From Xiphias gladius (Eukaryota > Chordata > Actinopteri > Istiophoriformes > Xiphiidae): 64,000 bases of DNA. A program made the translations under genes and the position numbers. Positions 52,801 through 64,000 of this stretch are shown here, one piece after another. Under the pieces are notes generated by a model. That model saw only the letters and a program-made list of their open reading frames with translations, was not told the DNA's origin and did not search any database. Positions within the stretch are counted from its first letter, which is position 1. Every line of letters starts with the position of its first letter. Location: assembly GCF_016859285.1 (NCBI RefSeq), contig NC_053403.1, positions 24,673,948 to 24,737,947 on the forward strand. The letters are read 5' to 3'.

Positions 52801-55800
52801 AGCATTACAGCCAACCAGTAGAAAAGAGGCCAAAGGCCTGAGACACAGAACAGCTACTGAAGAGCACTGACAACAAGCTGATGACACATTGGCCAACATG
52901 TGGTGGGTAGAACTTTCACCACTTCAGAATATTTCCCCAAGAGAACTGACATTATTTCTCACTGTAGTCAAGCAGATTCTGTACTGTGTAGTTCTTTCTC
53001 TCCTTGACTGACAACTGTAGCAGATCAACATATGCAGTAGCTCTCTAGTGTGATTGTGAACACGAGGCACTGTGTGAAGTATTGTTACACACGAATCTTG
53101 TGACAAGATCCCCGGCTCAAGGGCAGTGTCCACTGGTAGTCTAGGCCTTTTTTTGATCTTCTGAGTTACAAAAATCGAAAAAGGCAAAACTCAACTTGAG
53201 AAAGGGGTTGCAGACGAGTTCTCAGAAAGCAGATGAGGGTGCAGTGACGAATAGAATTTAAAAAAAAATCATAAAACAAAACACAACACAGCTCAACAAG
53301 TACATCCAGTATTAAGTGTATAGGAAATTATTAATTCTGCCTGCCTCTCTAATTGGCTGTGGCAGTTTTTTTTTGACGGAAAAGCTGGAGAATGCTCTGC
53401 CTTGTTTAAAGGCTTTTGTTGGTTTGGTGTTAATGCTACCTCAACATTTCCTGCAGCTGCCTCGCAGAGAAGACCATAAGCAAAGACAGGACTGGTTTAA
53501 ATCTACGTTTGACTTTTCGTCAGCGGATGAATATTGCACCGTAAATAGGTTATGTGATTAGCTGTAGACTGTTATTGCTCTTTGAACATATCGAACACTA
53601 CCAACACACATAACTGAGTCAGGCAAAACCCATGGAGTAGAAAGTTGGAGGAATTATTTTGGAGGTCCAAGGTTTTCAGTAGTAAAAGTCCCAGTTCAAG
53701 GGTTGGATTGGAATGAAACTCTCCTAGGTCTGTGGTCAATAGTACGAAAGATATTTTCCAACAATAATTTCTAACTGTGTTAGAAAAACATAACAGGACA
53801 TAACCAAATGACATTTTATAACTTTGTTAGAAAATATTGTTCTTTGGTTCTTTGATAAAAAGTCAAGATTCAAAGCAAGCCTGTGTACTCTATGTCTAAA
53901 CTGAAGATACCAACTAAAGCTCCAAGGGAGGATCTCCGTAAAATACATCTGATCACATGAGCTGATGAGCTTACATTTCCGTTGTATAGGCCACTAACGT
54001 CGGGCAGATGCTAAAAATTTCACATTGTAGGTAATACATGCGTAAAATACATTGAGTGGTTTAAATCAGTTCACTTTTTGATTCTCAACAGTCAGGTTAC
54101 CATCCAAATGAGGCAAATATTGTTAGCCAAATTTTCAGAAGATCAGCAAAATAAAATGCAAATTTATGTACATTTCCATCCACTGCTGTTATGTGATTAT
54201 TAGGAGTTGGGTGCATCAAGATAAACAGTTGGTGGAGCTAATTCTCCAATCGGATGCCATTAAACCCTTACAGAAGAAGAGGACATAACAAAATGATTTA
54301 CCGTAATTAAACAAGCACCAGTCAAATCTCAGACAGTAGAAAGCCAAGGGGGAAAACATGATGGAAAGCTGCCATTTATTTTTGTTTCATGTCTTAATTT
54401 GAGGAAGCTGGCAGTCTCATCTGGCTCCACACAGATCTGATGTTTTCGTCAAATGCTTCATGATTTCTTAACTGTCTCCCTCCATAGCACCTGAGCCAAA
54501 TGTGAAAACATTTTTGAAATATTTTTATTTATTTATTTTTTTCATTTTATTTTATTTTCCACGTTTCCACTCAGGTTTTTTATGCAATATATTTTTGAAA
54601 ATGCACATAAAAAAGGTGGATGGAAAGGGACTTAATCTTAAATGAATTCAGTCTGGTGTTTTGTTCCCCATTTCATCTGTGAATTATTCTTCCACAGCCC
54701 TGATTTCTGTCCCTGCCTGGCCTCTTCGCCATAGCAATGGCTGATGTCTGAGGCTGATGAGTACCATGTCATTTACTGTATCAATCTGAAGATAAAAACA
54801 TAACTTCTCCGAGACACAGAAAGCCATAACAGAAACTATCCAGGAGTGTTTTGGATATCTTGAGGAACATTTAAGTTTTCTTACAAATGCTCATTTACAG
54901 CAGGTAAACTTCACAATTGCACATGATGTCACTGTACATGAAAGATCAGAACTGCTGAAGGCTAAAGAGAGCTGGAGAGCAAGCAAGAAGTTTTACAAAC
55001 CTGTCATTACACAATCAGCATATCTTTTGAAGTTTCCGAGATTTATCGTACTGATGAATCATGCTTTGTAACAGATGTCAGTTAGATGTCTGCATTCCGT
55101 CAGGGTTTGTTCTATGTGACTTTACTTCCCTGCATTTATAGATGCTGTTTATTTGTTTTGCAACTCAGTGATGGTGAGGTTTGACATTGTTGCTCACCCT
55201 CTATACTGTACCTTTTTGTGTGCAGTTGCTGTGTTTGCGTACAGGTAGCATACACGCAGACCAACTCCAGGAATTGTTTTCTTACCGTTCCTCACTATTC
55301 ATTCATTTTTAGTATAAAAAACCACTTACTTCCACAGACTAAAAGAATTACCCAGCTAAATAATACAATAGAGGAAATATGAGGCCTTCATTTGGTTTTC
55401 ACATAATTGTTGATTTAGTGTTATTTTATTTTGTCCAAGTTAAGTGTTTTCAGTACCACATTATTGACTTTACAACATAATCTGTAATGCAATCAGACAA
55501 GCGCTCAGACCAGTTTTTAAGTCTACTTTAATGTTTGCCATTGTAGGTATTGCTCAAGCTCTTGCACATTAACATCCATTAGGTATTGAAAAAATTCTCC
55601 AGGCCTCTTTTTACTGTAGCAGTGTGTACACAGTTTTACTTAGAAATTCTAATAGACGTTTCAGGTGGTTATAGGTTCCTGTGGTTAAAAAGTAAGTAGG
55701 TACTGGTTAGATGATGACATATAATCCGGTAAATCCACTTTGAGTAACATATCCATGAGTTTGAAGGCTTAGCAGATGCCAATACACTGCACATCATCTT

Positions 55801-56300
55801 ATAATACCATGAGACAGAATTTTACAACTTAAAATGTTCTCATAGACCCAATCATTTTGTTTTGTGTTGTGACAAATGCGAGGTGATAATTACGGTGTTC
55901 ATGTTATAAAGTGAACCATCGGGAATGTGCATGTATTTATTTGATGGGCCACTGCAACATCACATCATATTGTGTTGCAGCAAAGGAGCCCTTTGCGTTG
56001 CTGGACTGTACTCATTTAAATGAATGAGGGGACTGTGTTTTTTCACACACGGCCGTTGTCAGTCTGCTCACAGCCATTCAGTGCAAGTTTACAAAAAATG
56101 CATTGGGCTGTTGCGGTAAAGGAATTTTGATTTAGGGTGGCTCAACAGAGCGATATGAGGTAAAATGTGGTATTAGTGCCTTCCTGATTTTAGTGCTATA
56201 TAAATAAGCTTTATTCTTTGGCTATTATTAGATAACTGACAAAGAGGACATTTTAGAAATAATATTCATTAAAATTTTCAGTGGTGCCATGCTGCAAGGC

Positions 56301-56348
56301 AGTCTCTGTCCAGGGTAACAGAGGCTGCTGTTACCATGGACAGAGACT
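56301..56348. repeat. Near-perfect hairpin, 21-bp stem, 6-nt loop
   Basis: The arm 56301-56321 (AGTCTCTGTCCAGGGTAACA) and the arm 56328-56348 are complementary at 20 of 21 positions. The loop is AGGCTG. It lies in cdk19 intron 2. Stem length is short for a pre-miRNA. Confidence 0.9.
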
Positions 56349-56458
56349 ATGACCCCCCCACGCAAGATCACACACAACTTCGAGACTACTGTATTTACAG
56401 ATTACTTTGTGCTGCACTAGATTTCTAAATGCTAAGGAGCCCACTTGGACTCAAGGAT

Positions 56459-56652
56459 GAACTTATTAGAATTTGGTGGTCAAAGGTCAAGGTCACTGTG
56501 ACCTCACAAAACACATTTTTGGCCATAACTCAAGAATTCATATGCTAATTAAGACAAACTTTCACAGGATAAAATAATGAAGGGATGACATTTTATATCC
56601 AAAAGGTCAAAGGTAAACTTGACTGTGACATCATAATGTTCTTCAAAAACAC
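56459..56652. repeat. Teleost repeat (GGTCAAGGTCACTGTGACCT family)
   Basis: It contains GGTCAAGGTCACTGTGACCT, TTTTTGGCCATAACTCAAGA, then AAAAGGTCAAAGGTAAACTT. I recognise this unit from many fish introns and intergenic regions. It joins directly to the LINE fragment. The name is unknown to me. Confidence 0.6.
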
Positions 56653-56654
56653 AG

Positions 56655-56839
56655 TGGGTGTCCATCCACTTCACTTCCTTTCCCTGGATCACAGCCAGGA
56701 CAGGTGGGCTCCTGTTCCTCTGGTAGTCCACCACAAGCTCCTTGATTTTGCTTATATTGAGCTTCAGGTGATTGTGTTGCACCATGTGACGAAGTTCAGT
56801 CCTCTGTACTCCTCCGTAAAAATAGTCCCTAGAAGTCAA
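56655..56839 (-). mobile_element. Non-LTR retrotransposon reverse-transcriptase fragment
   Basis: On the minus strand the frame reads NHLKLNISKIKELVVDYQRN and then RSPPVLAVIQGKEVKWMDTH. This resembles the NxLxLNxxKTKELVVDFRR...I.G..VE.V..YKYLG segment at the end of the reverse-transcriptase domain of fish LINEs (L2/CR1/RTE-type; the clade is not decided). It is a small dead remnant in cdk19 intron 2. Confidence 0.8.
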
Positions 56840-59138
56840 AAGTCAATAGTAGATATAACAGTCAATAGAAGACAGCAAGTTTCTCATTGGAAATTATTCA
56901 CTGGAATCATACATATCAAAATACTGATAACTTCCATCTCACCAAAAAATACACTTTTATAAAATTCCTTTAAAGTGTTCACTACATATGATTTATGAGT
57001 CTTGACAGACATGGATTTCACACGAACACAACTGCCTCCTACCTTAAACCCAATTCTGAATGCTTGTTGCATTCATGTTGCCACGATGGTCTATGTGAAA
57101 TAAATTTTGTCATCTGCCCATGTCTGCAAAAGTTTGCATGGAGTCCTATGAAGAGTCCATGGGTGCAACACGAAAACTTTTGACCATGTGGACTGTATGC
57201 ACTACAAGTGCACCAAGTGCAGTCTCTAGAAATCAAAATGGATGCTTGTTTTGAAGAGAGCCTGTGTGAGGAGATCTGTTGTTGTCCACATCTTAATAAT
57301 AGATCTTTAAGGAGGTCAAAGACACACAAATGGTGTTAAACGCTTGGAAAGAAGTTGCCCAAACCCTTGGGGGTATTCTTCTCGCTGTTTTGAGGTCTCC
57401 ATTTTGTTTTCCTTTGCACACGTATGGAACAAGTGTGTGTACACAGACGCTCGATTGCACTGTGTATATGCATGTGCAGGGTGGCTGTCCACATGCAAGA
57501 ACGCATCCGTATTGAAGCGTGAATGAAAATTCAGTCATTGACCGCTTTGCTTTAGCAAGACGTTCTTTGGCAACTAGCTCTGCAATGTCACATTTTTGAG
57601 AGGTGAAGCAATATTTTCACAGGTTTTTGGGTCCCCTAATATCACTACTAACAATTTGTTACAGCAGGACTTAAACCACTGCAGTGTAAAGTTGTCATTT
57701 TTATTTGTGGGTGCTATTTTAGTAAATTAAACTTGCCCACAAATGCAATGAAAAGGGTAGCCTATAATTTGGGTGGCAGGAATGGGTACCTTCCCATCAA
57801 CTGGTGGTATTCATCAAGTTGAAAGGAGCAACTCACAAGTTTGTGCAGTACGAAGGTTTTGTGAATCTGGACTTGGTTTGAATAAAACAGTTAAATCAAA
57901 ATAAGAATACAAAAATATTCTTATATGATCTTGTGTTAAAATATCTTAGAAAGTTTTTAATCCAGTAAGGGTTTAGTTTGCCTGGTGTTTGCAGTTCAGA
58001 TGCAAGAATTTTAGTTCCTGTGTTTACCTCATGGGCTTCCTCATTTTCTTTTAACAGTTTAGTGGAAAAGGTCTGTTTCTCTCTCTCAATTTTCCTCTCT
58101 GACATTCTGTCAATTTCTGCATCTAGGAGGGTGTCAGATTGCGTGCTCACTAATCTCTCCCCCTGGTCCTGTTTGTCAGCCAAACAGGGTAGACGGGAAT
58201 GAGTCACTTCCTTGGAAAATCAAGTTGTTATTCCAGCAATGTGTTGTTTGACGCTTAGTCATTACTTGACAGAATCTCACATATATCTTTGTGTACACTG
58301 AACAACTACAGGTGTTGTCATGGATTCAACTGTGACATTCAGTCACCTTAGGAATAGGCTGGTAGAATTACAGAGTTCTTACAGTGTCATGTCACTTGAA
58401 CAAGCAGAGAAGCTCAGTGGTTAAAGAGAGACGGTTGATTTGGTTTGTCTTTCTAGGTTTGAAAGAACAATCATCCCTTTATAAAGCGTCTGATGATTGC
58501 AAAGTTGGCTCGGTTTCGATATCCGCCCTGCAGGGAAACTGAAAATAAGATGAGATGTATTTTTCCCTGGCGTTAGCCATATTCTTTTCCACAATAATGA
58601 AATTACACCATGACAGTCTCTCCGGGGGCAAGCACACAGAATCATCGCTGAGGAATTTTTATTTTTGCTTTTTTTAAAAGTGATGAATAGTAAGAAAAAG
58701 TCGTTATCTACAACTGCTCTGAACAGTAGTAGTGTCATGTTTCAGCTCTTAAGAGAGATGTATTTGAGAGAGAAAATGAATTGTCTGGCCAAAGCTATTG
58801 AAACACCAACTTGAAAAGGAGAAAGAAACTTTAGTTCCGTGTATCAAGACCATTTAATATGTTCGAAGGATATTTCTGTGTGTGTGTGTCTTTGTCATTC
58901 TGCAATGTTTTTGCATTGGCTGTAGTCTTTGCTGTGGGAAATTCAATTCAATTCAAGGACGGGGGTGTGTAAAGCAGTTAAACTCCAAAGAAAACATGAG
59001 CTAATGCATCTGCTCCTAAGCTTCTGCTCAATCAGCATTGGTCACCACAAATCAATTTGGCAGTCAGACCGAAAATGGCACTGCAATAAGTAAAATGCAA
59101 GGTAGTGTAATATGATTCAGAAAGTTCAATTTGTAGAT

Positions 59139-60770
59139 AGGGGTACACTGATCAGACTTTTTCTCCCTGATGGCCAAACTCAGAGTGTTGGCCGATACCG
59201 AGTACCGATCTGATACAAGTGCTCTTTTTTCAATGTTTAAAACCTTTGTGTGGAACTTGGCTAACATGAGGCTGTAATTACAGATCTTCTCTTAAGTTTA
59301 AGTGAAGACATTCATACCAACATGATGTTTTTTAGGCTTGTAAAATCTTTATTTATATTGTTTGGAACGCTAACAACAGACACACCATTAACGTTCTTGT
59401 CTAATAAATGTATCACACAGTTCCTGCTGTAAGATTACATACTGTCCTCTTTGTGTCCGCATAGAAAATGCTTTCTCAGTGTAAATACATGCTTCTACAT
59501 CTCTTTACCAAACCACTCTCCCTGTGTATATATTGCAACTATGCAAAGTTTCATTTAAAAAAATCCAACAAAAAGTGGGGAAAATGTTTCCATTTACAAA
59601 AACTTTTTGGAGTTCTTCGTCAGCTAACTGCGTCATTGTCAGCACTTCCAGTTTCACAATAAAGGCATACCATTGCCTTCTGTAGGTGGGTTCAGATAGC
59701 CCACACTATTTTGGATCCAGGTACAATACCCAGATTCAGTAACATCGATTGATCTGTCATGGATAGTCTCTTTTGTCTGTTTCGGACAGTACAGGCGTCA
59801 GAAAGGAGAAGAAACAAGACTAGGTCAAAACCTAGTATGTGGCTGGACCACCCTTTATCTGTTTGCTTCTCTCCTACTCTCTGTGCTCACATATACAGTA
59901 TTTTAATCAAGGTGAATTCCCTGTAAATCTTTTCTCATTGACATGTTTCTCTGTTTCTGTTATCAGACAATGGAATAAGTATGAAATAGTGACTGAAACG
60001 TGGCCCATTAAGAATACATGTTAACCAGCAGTCACTTCCAAGCCCATTTCCAAGCTGCTTCTCTGTCCTGCCAAAATCCTGATTTTACAACTGCGACGTC
60101 GTCTGACAGAACCACCAGACACATATGTTAAAGACAAGGGCTGTACTGTGATTTCGGCTATATTTCTGTGTAAAACTACCTAAACTTACACATTCACCAA
60201 AGTCCACTAAAAAACTGCCAAATGCAAGATTACTGGGAGGGTACTTACAACAGAGGGAGAAAGTCCCCTGCTTATATATTTATCTACCATCCATCATGTT
60301 AAAGTAAGACCTTAGGTAAGGGCATTTTTAATGACTTGAGAAGGACTAATGCTTGGCCTCAGCCTGACGCCAGTGTTACACCAAATTCTGTGACCTTTCA
60401 GATTCTCTGACCTGTAGCAGTGCGTCAACAATGTTGCCATCAGGTAATGTTAAGGACATTGTGCATACAAATACATAGCTGATATTTTGATGAGTAAATG
60501 CTGTTTTTTGTCAGGAAAGGGTTGATGAATGTCAGAGTACATCAAACCCCACCCCCATTGCCCTACCATTAAAATGTCATTTATTGTGAAGAACATGCAG
60601 GAAGCCATACACGCAAATTCAAGCACATTAGCTTACCACTGTAAATGGGCAGAGTGGGACAGTAAACTGTATTTAATGTGGATTTTTGATGTGTTGCCGG
60701 TACTCAGTCAGCTTAATAAGGTCACTATCTACACCATTTCTGATCCAAAGGATTGCATTGGTACATCCCC
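59139..60770. repeat. Possible DNA-transposon-derived repeat (ends only)
   Basis: The left part AGGGGTACACTGATCAGACT...GGCCGATACCGAGTACCGAT and the right part GCCGGTACTCAGTCAGCTTA...TTGGTACATCCCC resemble two ends of a fish repeat with GATACCGAGTACCGATC-type termini. The ends look roughly inverted to each other. No transposase is seen between them, so the pairing is tentative. Confidence 0.3.
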
Positions 60771-63088
60771 GTTTATAGAGCCATTAGTTTGAGGGCTTGT
60801 TAGATGCTTAAACACTGTTCAGCAGTTTATAATACTAGGACAATGATACTTTTTTCAAGGCAGTTTTAATATCAGTGTAAACATTATCTTAATTATATTT
60901 GGTAAAATGAGAAAGAGACAATTACAGTAGCCATTCTTATCGGTGATAAAAGTATGTTTTATTCATTTCCAAGTAGGGTTGGGCCATTGGACGATGCTAT
61001 TGTCCATCTGCCCTCACTGTAGACATCGTCATATGCCAGTTCTGTAGACATTGCCCAATTCTATTTCCAAGTCTGCTTGGTTCTGGTGGTTTCGTGTATT
61101 TCTAAGATGACAGAAGGCTAACCTTGTCATAGCAGCAACGTGGTAGCAGAAGTTTAGTGTGTCGAGGACTGCTGTCGGTGACAAAGAAGACAAGTGCTTG
61201 TCTTCACTCTTTGTCCCTCCCACTGTTATTTCCCAGCAGAGCAAGCTTCACCTTGCTTGTCTCCTGAACATTACAACCACCAGAAATTGGTCCTGCTTAG
61301 AAAATCTTCTATCCTTGCCCTGCGGAACAAAGGAGTCTTTGTGCCTCCCCAACCACCGCCTCGCTTCGTTTAGCAAACTGTGCAGTTCAGCAAATGGCAT
61401 GCCACATGCAGTCGAGTTGAGGCGGGAAGGGTGGAGAGAGGTTGGTTTGGCTGCAGTGTGTCTTTGGTTTTTGCAATATTTCCATGTTAATGTTGATATA
61501 CTCCTTTATGATTGGAGAAATGAGCAATAAAGCATTTTTAATCTTTATTACAAGGTTTGTTGTTCCGACTGAACAGACATCAAAGAGTATATTATCCAGT
61601 GAGACATGCTTTCCAAACAGTTATATGAAGAGCACTATGATGCAAGTAGTGTGAGAGCACCATCAGATAAAATGGAAAAACTCATAGGCGACAGCTATTT
61701 GGAATTGTAGTGTTGCCTCTGCTTCTGAAACAAGGCTCATTTTCTATCGGGTTTTAAGTTTCTGGAAAATCTTTAAATAAAGATCCCAAATTGTTACTTT
61801 GTTTTTACCACACATTCAAATGCCTCTGCTGCTTCTGAGATGGGTGGAAAGTCTAATTTCTGTTTCTATTTTGGTGATTATGATGATTATTAGAAACAGG
61901 CATAACTTGAGGGTTCAGAAATGTACAGAAAGATATCCATATCTGAAGCAGGAGTAAACAGAGCAGGTAGTGTGTAAATAAAAATTGCAACGCTTTACTG
62001 ACCTAGCTGATTATATTTCATTCTTTGCTCATCCTCCACATGGAGGTCAGAACGTTTTGTTTGACGCTTAGTCATTACCTGACTAAGCTACATGGAGATC
62101 AGAAGTAAACCTCAGCAGGTGCCTTGAATATGTTTTTTCTTGCTTCCTACTTTTTACGTCACCCTGCTTCTTTTCTTGACCATCCAGGCAGTCAAAGTCA
62201 ACTGCATTTCTCTCTGTCAGCGTGACATGGGCAGCAGGTTGCATAACATGGCCCACTGAGGTTTCACAGCCTTTACACCCCTGTGGCAGAAGCAGTCTGT
62301 GTTTAGATAATGCTAAGGCAACTTGGGTAAATCCTCAGCTAGACAGTTGTAGGAGGTGAGCTGACCTGTGTAGTTCATCCGGATAGAGTTTATACTGTAG
62401 GTGGAGGGAGACCTGCTAGGGTGAAAAACGGGAACTTGTTTGTTTTAGGTTTGGACAGTAAACTCCAGGTTGTTGGCTATCTTAATAAGTTTGTTATTGT
62501 ATTTCTTGAGACTGTGTGTGTGAGAAGACAATGGTTTTGTGGTTGAATTTTGGTTTTTGGACACCAATGTTATCAGGTAATAATACTATACTGTTATTTT
62601 TATAGTATTGACACATAGAGAGAAAATATCTGTACTGTTATTGCCCTTGTCTTATGATTCCATTACCAGCAATTTCTTAACAGACTGTTCGGGATGGATT
62701 CACTAATTAAGGAAAGGATAATAAAAGGAAAGGGTTTTTTGGACATTAATTTAGGCACCAATTACACTGTCAGAGCAAAGAAACCCCAATTGTTATCAAT
62801 CGTACTGTAAATAATTATTGATTCAGGTTAGGTCTAGTTTTATAGCCACGTTATTATTATGAACACTCGTGATAAATTATTTCAGGATCTAGGGATAAGT
62901 CAACGGAACTGAATTTCAAACAAGGTAGCACTTTTTGTTTGTGTTTACGAACTCACGTTGTGAGCGGCTCGGGCTCTGCGTGCTTCTGACGCTTCCAACG
63001 GTCCACTGGCTGCCGATGCGCCAGGATCTCTCCTGGTGGCCAGTCCAATTATGACACATGGTCCGTTGTCAATGTGTTTGTGTAAGGA

Positions 63089-63114
63089 AGAGAGAGAGAG
63101 AGAGAGAGAGAGAG
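63089..63114. repeat. (GA)n microsatellite
   Basis: About 13 AG units lie in cdk19 intron 2. Confidence 0.95.
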
Positions 63115-64000
63115 CGGGCAAGGAGGGACTGATCGATTCAATGTGCTGTGCACAGTTCTACAAAGAAGCAACAACACAAATCCTTACGTTAGAGATCTTT
63201 TATGTTATAATGAGAAGTGTGAAAATATTTTCAGTTTGCTATGAAACTGGTGGGACAGCTCCTAGATATCAGCTGTCATCTCAAAGAGTCAAGTGTGATT
63301 ATAGATAGTCAACATCATGTGTCATGATGTCAGTCTAGGCTAGTCTCTGTTTCACAAGCCTCTGCGACTCAGTACAGTCTGTCATTCAACATTACTTTCA
63401 GTGCCATAAGAAATTAAAACCTTTGTGATATAGTTAAACAATGATTACATTGTAAGCACAAAAAAACCCCCAAACTACAGCTCCCATTAAAGAAAACTAC
63501 AAGTGCAGCAGCAGGTGTTCTTAGATCATTGTAAGTTGGTTTTGTCCATCTGTAAAACTCACCCACATACTCCTCTAAGCCGTTTTTTTCAACTATAGTT
63601 GTAATCTAACAACTTCTAACACGTTCATCCGCTATGTCCTGCTGTTATTACAGACATGTGTGAACTCGCCGGGAACGCTCAACCTGCTCATGGGCTCAAC
63701 TCTTCTGTCGAGCCATTACTTTTCAGTGTTTCCCACAGAATTAGAGTGTATTTGTGGTGGTATCTGAATAATACCACATAGAAGGTGCTCCGCCGAAAAT
63801 ATTTTAATTGCCAAGTACTTTGTCACAAATAAATAACTGAACAATATATCCATCTCTCTTTCTCTGTCTGCCGACAATCTCACTTGTTGCTTCAGCCCTA
63901 GTTGGCTCTCCTGCAGCAGTATGTTGGCTAATGTCCTCCTCCGCCTCTCCTACATCTCTCTCTTCATTAGCTGTTTTTTATTTGAATGGACCAGAACCTG

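Overview
The window is nuclear DNA from a ray-finned fish, almost certainly a teleost. It has short vertebrate-type exons with GT-AG splice sites, long introns, CA, ATT and GA microsatellites, and teleost-type repeats (Tc1/mariner of the CAGT...TATTTGGA family, a hAT/ZBED-like element, tRNA-headed SINE-like repeats, a LINE fragment). Most computed open reading frames are chance. The genes were recovered by following conserved protein segments across exons and checking that splice phases and total lengths agree.

Four protein-coding genes are present. From left to right they are: slc16a10 (minus strand; only coding exon 1 at 10235-10562, with the rest of the gene off the left edge behind an intron longer than 10 kb); rpf2 (minus; complete, ten coding exons, 23863 down to 12309, 308 aa); amd1 (minus; complete, nine coding exons, 41860 down to 30489, 335 aa, plus a long 3' UTR to about 27.48 kb and a 5' leader to about 42.07 kb); and cdk19 (plus; exons 1 and 2 at 43434-43561 and 48554-48629, with the rest beyond the right edge). 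From memory, this is the order CDK19-AMD1-(GTF3C6)-RPF2-SLC16A10 of human 6q21 with the same relative orientations, so it is an old conserved synteny block. I could not find gtf3c6 in the gap between rpf2 and amd1.

Region by region: 1-10.2 kb is slc16a10 intron 1, with repeats and a perfect 24-bp hairpin, becoming GC-rich towards the promoter. 10.6-12.3 kb holds the slc16a10 promoter and the rpf2 3' UTR. 12.3-23.9 kb is rpf2, whose 6.5-kb sixth intron holds a Tc1 copy, a detached Tc1 end and a dead hAT element. 23.9-27.5 kb is the rpf2 promoter and an intergenic GC-rich to repeat-like stretch with plus-strand splice signals. 27.5-42.1 kb is amd1, with a second Tc1 copy and two SINE-like insertions in its introns. 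42.1-43.4 kb is the shared upstream region of amd1 and cdk19. 43.4-64 kb is the start of cdk19, mostly introns.

The genes do not form a pathway. They are housekeeping or regulatory genes: amino-acid/thyroid-hormone transport, 60S ribosome assembly, polyamine synthesis, and the Mediator kinase module. The clearest regulatory feature is the amd1 5' leader, which has a TATA box, an ATF/CRE-like site and a cap-proximal uORF encoding the hexapeptide MAGDIS. This is the polyamine-sensing uORF known from mammalian AMD1. No novel multi-gene system was found. The most unusual leads are several near-perfect hairpins, the missing gtf3c6, a possible unannotated spliced transcript, and very short uORFs in front of cdk19.
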